This document shows, piece after piece, positions 1-5,417 of a DNA stretch of 21,373 bases. Under the pieces are notes generated by a model. That model was not told the origin of the DNA and searched no databases. It saw only the letters and a program-made list of their open reading frames with translations. The translations under genes were made by a program, and so were the position numbers. Position 1 is the first letter of the stretch, and the number at the start of each line of letters is the position of its first letter. Origin of the DNA: a virus; IMG/VR virus record IMGVR_UViG_3300024520_004448, positions 1 through 21,373 of that record. One strand, 5' to 3'.

Positions 1-2
1 CC

Positions 3-938
3 ATGAACACCGTTCTAGCCGCCTACCCGCCGGCGCTGATTGACCGGCTGGAGCTCTACGGGAGCCGCGACAGCTGGCTCGCAGCCTTCCACCGAACCGA
101 GCCGACCTACAGCATCGGAGGCACAGCCGCGGCGGGGATCCTGCTCGGTGACGGGTGGCGCGTGTGGTCGCGGGCCCACGAGCTCGACGAAGACGATGGC
201 CCGCGCAACGTGGACGCGTTGGAGTCGGGGCTGTGGTGGGAGCCTCACCTGATCGCGTGGTGGGGATACAAGCTCCTCCGCGGCCCTGTGTGGTCTCCGC
301 TGTCCAGGGCAGTGCATCCGTCCTACCCGTGGCTGCGAACGTCTCCAGACGGCTTCGGGACCGACTCAGACCGCGGTGTGGGGCTGGTCGAGATCAAGAC
401 CCGCCGGAGTCGGGCGGGCTGGGGAAAGGGTGAGGTCATGCACGAGAAGGCCGGCGCCGCTGTGCTCAGCTCGATGCCGCCGAACGTGGCGATCCAGTGC
501 TATGGGAACCTGGCCGCCTCGGGGCTGCCCTATTGCGATGTGGTGGTCGCCTTCGGGATCCGCGACATCCGCCGCTATAGGCTACTGGCGGACGAGAGCT
601 ATCAAGGCTGGCTCGTGACCCAGCTCGACGCATGGCGCACCCGTCACCTCGTCGAGCTGCACCACCCGCCGCTGGATCCCTCTGTCGATTGTCGGGACTA
701 CTTGTCACGCCAGGAGCGCGGCACAGCCACCCGAGAAGCCACCGACGCCGAAGCGGTGAAGGCTGCCCGCTATGCGGTGCTCGGGCGAGCTCTCAAGGCG
801 GGCAAGGCTGAGCGTTCGCAGCTGTTCGCCGAGCTCGCCGCCGCGATGGGCGAGATCAAGACGCTGACGATCCGCCAACAGGGCAAGCCCGGCCGGTTTA
901 CGAACGTCGGCAAATTCGGCAAGACCTCGAATCTATGA
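3..938 (+). CDS. YqaJ-like viral recombinase / lambda-Exo-type exonuclease
   Basis: Predicted 5'-3' double-strand DNA exonuclease of the YqaJ (PD-(D/E)XK) group. Such enzymes resect DNA ends so that a partner annealing protein can load on the single strand. Visible hallmarks in the expected order are: SIGGTAAAGILLG near residues 37-49 (family N-terminal GGS-type motif), a conserved Glu in WWEP at about 80, SPDG with Asp about 116, VEIKT with Glu 130 and Lys 132 (the E-x-K catalytic motif), and Gln about 165 in NVAIQCYG followed by a SGLPYCDV segment. The 311-residue length fits the family. The start is uncertain because it lies 2 bases from the window edge and its ribosome binding site cannot be seen. 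The next gene, 37 bases downstream, is a RecT-like annealase, so the pair looks like a phage recombination module. The last 60 residues are basic and could contact DNA (inference). Confidence 0.85.
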   Translation: MNTVLAAYPPALIDRLELYGSRDSWLAAFHRTEPTYSIGGTAAAGILLGDGWRVWSRAHELDEDDGPRNVDALESGLWWEPHLIAWWGYKLLRGPVWSPLSRAVHPSYPWLRTSPDGFGTDSDRGVGLVEIKTRRSRAGWGKGEVMHEKAGAAVLSSMPPNVAIQCYGNLAASGLPYCDVVVAFGIRDIRRYRLLADESYQGWLVTQLDAWRTRHLVELHHPPLDPSVDCRDYLSRQERGTATREATDAEAVKAARYAVLGRALKAGKAERSQLFAELAAAMGEIKTLTIRQQGKPGRFTNVGKFGKTSNL

Positions 939-944
939 CCACCC

Positions 945-957
945 GCGGCGATGCCGC
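945..957 (+). other. small hairpin in the exonuclease-recT spacer
   Basis: GCGGC, then a 3-base loop GAT, then GCCGC, in the 37-base spacer between the exonuclease stop and the recT ribosome binding site (GGAG at 965-968). It has no T-run, so it is not a classical terminator. It may be chance in GC-rich DNA. Confidence 0.3.
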
Positions 958-975
958 AACCCCCGGAGAGCACAC

Positions 976-2355
976 ATGCCAGACCCCAACCAGACCACCA
1001 CGGCGATAGCGCCGGTCGAGACCACCGCGCGACCCCTCGCGCACGTCGGATCGTTTACCGACCTCCTCTTCGACTCGAAGGCGCTCGCGCACGCTCAGCG
1101 GCTCGGGATGATGTTCGCCCGCTCGATGCTCGTGCCCAAGCACATGCGCGCCAACGGCTCCAACCCGGGCGCGAATGAAGAGGCAATTGCTAACTGCACC
1201 CTCGCCCTTCTAATGGCGGTTTCGATGGGTGAGAATCCGGTCACGGTGATGCAGAACATCGTAGTAGTCCACGGTTCCCCCGGGTGGAGCGCGAAGTATG
1301 TCTATGCCCGCGCTGCGAAGTCGGGCGTCTTCTCGGGCCGCATCACCTGGCGCGAGTACATTGGCGGCGATGCCGACGCGCCCGCCCGCTACCGGGCCCA
1401 GCCGAAGACCATCGAGCTCGGGCGCCACACGGTCGCGAATCTCGTAGTCGAAGCCATCGCGGTGCTCGCCGACAGCGGCGAAGAGATCACCTATGCGGTC
1501 TCGATGCTGGACGCCCAGAGAGAAGGCTGGACCCGGAACGAGAAGTACTTCTCACTCCCTCACCTGATGCTCCGCTACCGGAGCTCCACCCTGCTCGTGC
1601 GCCTATACGCGCCCGAAGTCATGCTCGGCATGCGAACCGATGCCGAGATCATCGACGCGCCAGAAGTCTACGTTGTGCCCGAGCCCTTGCCGGCTCCGTC
1701 CCCGGCTGGCGATGCCCGAGCTGCGGCAGCGCACGCGATCGGCATGGGCCCCGCCCCAGTGCCAGCACCCGAGCCCGAGCCCGAGCCGGCGCCCGTCAAG
1801 GTCTCCGAGCCCGAGCCCGAGCCCGAAGCCCCCGAAGGGCCGCCCGGCTATTCCGACCAGATCGCTATCCTCGCCGGGATCCAGGGTGTCCGAGAGCTAA
1901 AGCGCACCTATCGGGGCATCGCTGGATCGAGCGCCAAGAGGGAATGGACCCGAGAGCAGACCATCAGCGCCATCCTCGCCGAGCTGCACCCCGAAGAGCA
2001 CGCGGAGCGCCTCGCAGCGGCTCCGCAGCCCGAGCCCGCCCCAGTAGCCACCGCAGCCCCGGAAGCCGCCCCAGAGCCCGCCACGGGCGAAGATGGCCCC
2101 ACCTTCGAGCCCTCCGAGACCGAAGACGACAGCTACACATGGGGACAGCTGCCCGACCACCTGCGCGAGATCAAGCTCGCGAAGGCTCTGGAGCGGCTGC
2201 AGGACCAGCACCGGACCAGCAGCACCGGCCACATCGCCGCGGCCTTCGCGGAGACCTCGGGGCGCGGCACCGTTGAGCTTCCCCGCGATCGGCACGAGCT
2301 CCTGGCAGCCTTCGCCCTGTGGTCTGCTCAGCAGGATCACGCGGATAGCATGTGA
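976..2355 (+). CDS. recT: RecT-family single-strand annealing protein with extended C-terminus
   Basis: Predicted single-strand DNA annealing protein, the partner of the upstream exonuclease in phage recombination. The family core is in residues 30-225. LLMAVSMGENPVTVMQNI, then VVHGSPGWSAKYVYARAAKSG, matches the RecT-type pattern of a helix followed by a GxPGWSAKF-like strand. SLPHLMLRYRSSTLLVRLYAPEVMLGM and TDAEIID match the family's 'ML.yRA.s...R.fyPdvl.G..t.eE..D' stretch. After the core come repeated Pro-Glu dipeptides (about residues 258-292), a predicted helical block (about 293-350), another Pro/Ala/Glu linker, and a last helical block (about 385-455). Usual RecT proteins are about 270-350 residues, so this one (459) carries extra material. 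The start at 976 has GGAGAGCA at 965-972. The stop overlaps the next start. Function is known for the family; roles of the extra blocks are not. Confidence 0.82.
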   Translation: MPDPNQTTTAIAPVETTARPLAHVGSFTDLLFDSKALAHAQRLGMMFARSMLVPKHMRANGSNPGANEEAIANCTLALLMAVSMGENPVTVMQNIVVVHGSPGWSAKYVYARAAKSGVFSGRITWREYIGGDADAPARYRAQPKTIELGRHTVANLVVEAIAVLADSGEEITYAVSMLDAQREGWTRNEKYFSLPHLMLRYRSSTLLVRLYAPEVMLGMRTDAEIIDAPEVYVVPEPLPAPSPAGDARAAAAHAIGMGPAPVPAPEPEPEPAPVKVSEPEPEPEAPEGPPGYSDQIAILAGIQGVRELKRTYRGIAGSSAKREWTREQTISAILAELHPEEHAERLAAAPQPEPAPVATAAPEAAPEPATGEDGPTFEPSETEDDSYTWGQLPDHLREIKLAKALERLQDQHRTSSTGHIAAAFAETSGRGTVELPRDRHELLAAFALWSAQQDHADSM

Positions 2356-2657
2356 GGCGATCCATCGCCGTCTGCGACTTCTGCGAGCGTCCGATCTCGC
2401 CCGGAGAGATCCGGGTAACCCTCGGAGAGAGTGTCCACGTCTGTGTGATGCCGGAGTGTCAGGTGCAATTCGGCGTGTGGCGTGCTCTCCGAGACGAGGC
2501 AGAAGCCGAGTGCAAAGCCATAGAGCGTGAAATCAAGCAGCGGTTTCGGCGGTCTCGGGAGCTGCTGGAGAGGCGAGTTCGGAAAGCCTACAGCGAAGCG
2601 ATATGGCCCGAGCCGCCGCTAACGCCAGGCCAGCGCCCGAAGACGGGCGAGGAATGA
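2352..2657 (+). CDS. small CxxC/CxxxxC putative zinc-binding protein
   Basis: 101 residues, starting at GTG 2352, which overlaps the recT stop (GTGA). No separate ribosome binding site is evident, so translation is probably coupled to recT. Residues 8-11 are CDFC and residues 31-36 hold a second cysteine pair (C-VMPE-C), the layout of a small zinc ribbon. A charged, helix-rich stretch follows from about residue 42 to 85 (RALRDEAEAECKAIEREIKQ), ending in a Pro-rich tail. I do not recognise a named family. Its place between a RecT and another coupled small gene suggests an accessory role in recombination or replication, but that rests on position only. Confidence 0.65.
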   Translation: MRRSIAVCDFCERPISPGEIRVTLGESVHVCVMPECQVQFGVWRALRDEAEAECKAIEREIKQRFRRSRELLERRVRKAYSEAIWPEPPLTPGQRPKTGEE

Positions 2658-2902
2658 TCCAGCTCTTTCCGTCGAATGCTGTCCGAGAGTGCCGGCTATC
2701 GCTGTCGGTGCTCTCGGGAGCGCTCGACAACGTGGCGGCGATGCGTGTGGGCGGTGATGCGGTGCTGCAGGATCAAGCGCTTGACGAGCTCCGCGAAGCG
2801 TGCGAGACGGTCGAAGAGCTCGCCGGGTCGGACGGCATGCCCGCCCGGCTGCGAGGCGCCCTGCTCACAGCTAGCAACGGGGCGCGGGCCCTGCTCGTCT
2901 GA
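2654..2902 (+). CDS. hypothetical protein, 82 aa
   Basis: I chose the ATG at 2654 because it overlaps the previous stop in an ATGA arrangement and has AGGA directly upstream. A longer in-frame version starting at 2603 would overlap the previous gene by over 50 bases. The protein is probably all-helical: residues 8-35 and 35-80 are rich in Leu, Ala, Arg and Glu (DQALDELREACETVEELAG). No motif, signal or membrane segment is recognised. It is the last gene of the + strand block, and its stop is 2 bases from the last stop of the opposing late operon. Confidence 0.6.
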   Translation: MIQLFPSNAVRECRLSLSVLSGALDNVAAMRVGGDAVLQDQALDELREACETVEELAGSDGMPARLRGALLTASNGARALLV

Positions 2903-2925
2903 GGCTACGGCGTTGGGCCCTGCGC
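2882..2925. terminator. candidate hairpin across convergent stop codons
   Basis: The arms are GCGCGGGCCC (2882-2891) and GGGCCC-T-GCGC (2915-2925). They pair over 10 bp with one bulged T, around a 23-base loop holding both stop codons (TGA 2900-2902 on +, TAG 2907-2905 on -). There is no T-run on either side, so intrinsic termination is doubtful. It is the only structure seen between the two converging blocks. Confidence 0.35.
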
Positions 2926-3156
2926 GAAGCCCGGGGCTGCAGTGTCTGGCCCGATGTCGGCTACCACCGGGGCCACGGGAGAGCATCCCTCTAGCTGCTC
3001 GCACATCGCCTCGATCAGAGCTTGTTGCCGCTGTGCGCTGTCCGCGAGCTCTTCCACTGCAGCCACCAGATCGGGCGGGGGGGGCGCTTCATCCGCGGCC
3101 GGGTCGGCCGCCGCCGGAGTGCATGCAAGCAGATAGGCCAGGGTGAACGCGCGCAT
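2905..3156 (-). CDS. small lipoprotein, candidate outer-membrane spanin (Rz1-like)
   Basis: 83 residues, starting at ATG 3156. A longer in-frame start at 3225 would overlap the upstream gene and bury the signal peptide. The N-terminus MRAFTLAYLLAC is a very short lipoprotein signal with a Leu-Leu-Ala-Cys lipobox, so Cys 12 would be lipidated. A Pro-rich segment (AAADPAADEAPPPP) follows, then a short amphipathic helix (about 30-56) with Cys 52 and Cys 58, then an Ala/Pro-rich tail. A short Pro-rich lipoprotein directly after a membrane-anchored coiled-coil protein, at the end of a lysis region, is the usual picture of an o-spanin. That protein fuses the inner and outer membranes in the last step of Gram-negative lysis. 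It could instead be an unrelated phage lipoprotein. Confidence 0.6.
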   Translation of the reverse strand: MRAFTLAYLLACTPAAADPAADEAPPPPDLVAAVEELADSAQRQQALIEAMCEQLEGCSPVAPVVADIGPDTAAPGFAQGPTP

Positions 3157-3170
3157 TGAAATCCCGATCG

Positions 3171-3665
3171 TTAGCGGCGGCTGCAGTCTACCCCGAGAGA
3201 TAGCGCGGCATTCATGCCAACGCACAGCCCCACGGTAGTGGCCTCCATGCCTGACACTACGTCGCGAACGGCTTCGACCTTCACGCTGCCCGCCTCGACT
3301 TCTGCGCTCAGCTCCTCTAGCTGCTTTGCCAGCCGCTCCTGCTGATCGATGCCGGCGACATGGGCAGGAAGGAGCGCGTGCGCTTCGAGGTCTGCGCCCG
3401 CGGTGATCTCGGCCTCGCGAATGTCCAGCAGCCGATCGAGGTAGCTGCCGAGCGCGTAGTCGATGGCAAAAGGCCCCACCCCGAGCGCAGAGATCAGCAG
3501 CAGCAGCATCGCCGCGGGCCCGGGGTACCGGGTGAGAGCCTGGCGCACCACGTCGAAGGCGAGGCTAATCGCGCCGGCTCGTGTAGGCGCGGCAGCCACT
3601 GCGGGCGGTGCCGGTGCCGGTGGTTCTGTGGGTTCTGTGGCGGGCGTCGTTGGCTGGTCGGGCAT
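3171..3665 (-). CDS. membrane-anchored coiled-coil protein, candidate inner-membrane spanin or holin
   Basis: 164 residues. The first 48 are Pro/Thr/Ala-rich. One clear hydrophobic segment (about 50-72, AAMLLLLISALGVGPFAIDYAL) is followed by a charged helical region from about 73 to 140 with heptad-like spacing (IDQQERLAKQLEELSAEVEAG). The C-terminus is mildly hydrophobic with Cys 148 and Cys 161. One transmembrane segment plus a coiled coil followed by a lipoprotein gene 14 bases downstream fits an i-spanin/o-spanin pair. Against this, i-spanins usually have the membrane segment at the very N-terminus, whereas here it follows a 48-residue Pro-rich leader. No other gene in the block looks like a holin, so a holin role is also open. 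Confidence 0.5.
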   Translation of the reverse strand: MPDQPTTPATEPTEPPAPAPPAVAAAPTRAGAISLAFDVVRQALTRYPGPAAMLLLLISALGVGPFAIDYALGSYLDRLLDIREAEITAGADLEAHALLPAHVAGIDQQERLAKQLEELSAEVEAGSVKVEAVRDVVSGMEATTVGLCVGMNAALSLGVDCSRR

Positions 3666-3681
3666 GGCTATAGGTCCGCGG

Positions 3682-3706
3682 TACTAGTCGAGGATGTCGA
3701 CTAGTA
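3682..3706 (-). repeat. perfect 10-bp inverted repeat with 5-base loop
   Basis: The arms TACTAGTCGA and TCGACTAGTA are separated by 5 bases. Pairing continues outward with a G-T, a G-C and, across a one-base bulge, three more pairs (to about 3677/3712). It covers the last codons and stop of the 60-residue gene and lies just upstream of the membrane protein gene. It has no T-run. It is AT-richer than its surroundings. Confidence 0.7.
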
Positions 3707-3866
3707 TCCGCGCCCCGAGCCTGAGCGACAGCTTGCCGATCTTGCGCGCCTCGCCGCGGCTGACCTTTCGGCCCCGGGGCCCGTCCTCATCGAATGCAGC
3801 CCGCAGCGCGGCTACGAGCTCGATGGCTAGCGGGGCGATCCCCGCGAGCTCGTCAGATTTCAACAT
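3684..3866 (-). CDS. hypothetical protein, 60 aa, in the lysis region
   Basis: Start ATG 3866 is preceded by GGGAGAGCTGCC, a close variant of the leader motif before several other genes here, which supports translation. The protein is mostly helical: a hydrophobic first half (ELAGIAPLAIELVAALRAAF), then DEDGPRGRKVSRGEARKI, then a second amphipathic helix. The middle 'D-E-D-G...S-x-x-E' stretch loosely recalls EF-hand-like loops seen in small phage proteins, but this is weak. There is no convincing membrane segment, so I do not call it a holin. It sits 21 bases after the amidase and 18 bases before the membrane/coiled-coil gene, so a lysis-related role is a guess from position. Confidence 0.6.
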   Translation of the reverse strand: MLKSDELAGIAPLAIELVAALRAAFDEDGPRGRKVSRGEARKIGKLSLRLGARILVDILD

Positions 3867-3887
3867 GGCAGCTCTCCCGTGGAGTCT

Positions 3888-4433
3888 TCATTGTACCCGC
3901 CGGATCCGGCATAGCAGAGCGCGCCGCAGCTCGGCGGGATCATATCCGGGGCAGAGCGTCGGGGTGCTGGCGGGCTCGTTCTCTGCGTGCCCCTCGACAG
4001 CGGCGACGGGTAGCCGGTATCGGCGGCAGAGCTCCGCCACATGGATCACCAGCACATCCCACCCGTCTGCAGGTACCGGGTCCTCGTGGTACCGGCCGGC
4101 GATGGACACCCCGATCGTGCCTTGATTCTGGCCCTTGTCGTGCGCGCCCGTCTTCGACTCGGGCCGCATCGGGGAGACCGTCCAGGGTCCGCCCTCGAAG
4201 TGCCGGTGGACGAGCCAGTGGTAGCCCCCGGGGCGGCTGATGCCGCGGGCGGCGTGGAGCTCCTCGATCACTGACGGCCCTGCGTGCTCATCGGTGACGG
4301 TGTGGTGCAGGATGATCCCGGTGATGGCTCTCACACTGGCACCGATGGCACCAGCACCGCGAGAAGTGCACGGCGGCGAATCATAGGGAGCTCCAGGCGG
4401 GTAGTCACTGGCATTCCAGACTAAGGGCAACAA
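3888..4433 (-). CDS. N-acetylmuramoyl-L-alanine amidase (Amidase_2/PGRP-type endolysin)
   Basis: Predicted zinc amidase that cuts the bond between muramic acid and the peptide stem of peptidoglycan, the phage lysin. Family marks: GIILHHTVT with His 43/44 as first zinc ligand, PGGYHWLVHRHFEGG at 68-82 (the Y-H-W/F strand), GQNQGTIGVSIAG at 101-113 (the 'N...igI...G' strand), VEGHAE with His 149 as likely second ligand, and STPTLCPG with Cys 161 as likely third. At 181 residues it is a single catalytic domain with no cell-wall-binding domain and no signal peptide, as usual for Gram-negative phage endolysins. The start is uncertain: the first in-frame candidate is TTG 4433, overlapping the previous gene by 29 bases and without a good ribosome binding site. 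GTG at about 4334 would begin right at the first core strand. Confidence 0.85.
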   Translation of the reverse strand: MLPLVWNASDYPPGAPYDSPPCTSRGAGAIGASVRAITGIILHHTVTDEHAGPSVIEELHAARGISRPGGYHWLVHRHFEGGPWTVSPMRPESKTGAHDKGQNQGTIGVSIAGRYHEDPVPADGWDVLVIHVAELCRRYRLPVAAVEGHAENEPASTPTLCPGYDPAELRRALLCRIRRVQ

Positions 4434-5028
4434 CCCGGGCGGTCTGGTTTAGGGTGTCGGATGCGTGTGGGCCTTCGCGCCCGAACACCACGAAAACCGG
4501 CTTCGACGCAGTGTATCCGGTGATAGTCGCGTCTAGGACGGTCTCCTGACAGTCGTTGGTTGCCGCTGTCAACGTGACATCAGCCACCGCAGTATATGGC
4601 GAGCCCATGCCCGCCTCTGTGTAAGTGGCCCCGGCTGCCTGGTAGACACGGAGGTGCCAACGGGCGGCGAGGCTATTGGAGCTGGCTGTCACGCCCCACA
4701 TGCACCGCACGCGGAGGGTCGTCAATCCAGCGGGCAAGTAGAACCCACCGGATCGGCCTGCATCGCCGTGGTGCGAGGCGTTGACCCAGTCTTGAGCTCC
4801 GGCATTGAAGCCCCAGCAGCCGATAGTCAGCACCGCCGGCGAGCTATCAACCTGCAGGGTCAGGTTCGCCGGAGCAAAACTGGCATTGCCCGACCAGCTC
4901 ACAGCCACCGGGGCCCAGCCGCTCACAGCACCGCCTAGGGTCGCCGTTGTCTCGTCGGTGCCACCACCGCCGCCCGATGCGGCGATAGCCGCGACAACGG
5001 CCGATAGGGGGCTCTTAAGCGTGGCCAT
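4405..5028 (-). CDS. beta-rich tail tip or receptor-binding-like protein, 207 aa
   Basis: Start ATG 5028 overlaps the preceding stop by one base (TGATG). After a helical leader and a five-Gly stretch (about residues 1-24), the rest is a run of short alternating polar/hydrophobic strands with many Thr, Ser, Trp and Asn. Examples are WHLRVYQAAGATYTEAG and ITGYTASKPVFVVFGREG. This composition is typical of jelly-roll or Ig-like domains in phage tail tips and lectin-like receptor-binding proteins. No family is recognised. The position after the hub gene and before the lysin is where host-recognition proteins usually lie. Confidence 0.5.
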   Translation of the reverse strand: MATLKSPLSAVVAAIAASGGGGGTDETTATLGGAVSGWAPVAVSWSGNASFAPANLTLQVDSSPAVLTIGCWGFNAGAQDWVNASHHGDAGRSGGFYLPAGLTTLRVRCMWGVTASSNSLAARWHLRVYQAAGATYTEAGMGSPYTAVADVTLTAATNDCQETVLDATITGYTASKPVFVVFGREGPHASDTLNQTARVVALSLECQ

Positions 5029-5417
5029 CAGGCTACCCTCCCACGTCTCAATCGGATCCGAACGTGGATGCCATCGCCGTCGAATCCGGCATCAGACGAC
5101 GCCATCGACAGCCCGAGCAACGTACCCGCGGCCATGGTGCGATCCGATACCGACGAGGACAGAACCAGAGAGGTCACCACGTCGGCCGTCAGAGCCGCCA
5201 TATTGTAGCTACTCGCGACCAGAATGCTCTTCGCGGGCCCGGTGTTCGTCGCGCTAAACGTGTACGTTCCGACCGTGTGCTTCGTTCTCATCAACACTTC
5301 GACGTGGTCGATGTAGGCCGCCTCGGCGACCCAGACCGCAGCCTCGATCGTGTCACCACCGGCGACAGCCACACCGGGCCACTCGATGTGCTCCCAGTAG
5401 AAAGGGGGCTGCGCCAT
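5028..5417 (-). CDS. small beta-rich tail-associated protein, 129 aa
   Basis: I chose ATG 5417 because it overlaps the hub stop codon by one base (TGATG). A longer in-frame reading from 5585 would overlap the hub gene by 169 bases and has an Arg-rich, shadow-like sequence. The protein starts MAQPPFYWEHIEWPG. It then shows strand-like segments (YIDHVEVLMRTKHTVGTYTF, VVTSLVLSSSV, GIHVRIRLRRG) with a repeated polar/hydrophobic pattern suggesting a single beta-sandwich domain. Unrecognised. The coupling on both sides (hub upstream, 207-residue protein downstream) suggests all three are made together as a tail-tip assembly. Confidence 0.55.
   Translation of the reverse strand: MAQPPFYWEHIEWPGVAVAGGDTIEAAVWVAEAAYIDHVEVLMRTKHTVGTYTFSATNTGPAKSILVASSYNMAALTADVVTSLVLSSSVSDRTMAAGTLLGLSMASSDAGFDGDGIHVRIRLRRGRVA

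Noticed and set aside
1755-1830. Pro-Glu repeat as a DNA tandem repeat or CRISPR-like array
   Set aside because: It is short in-frame codon repetition (GAGCCC) encoding a flexible acidic linker, with no spacers.
1284-2276. Long Arg-rich open frame overlapping recT on the same strand
   Set aside because: A third-position shadow of a GC-rich gene. The composition (Arg, His, Pro runs) is typical of shadows, while the RecT frame has recognisable family motifs.
3684-3866. 60-residue protein as holin
   Set aside because: Its hydrophobic stretch is interrupted by Glu and Arg and followed by a highly charged loop. No clear membrane-spanning segment.
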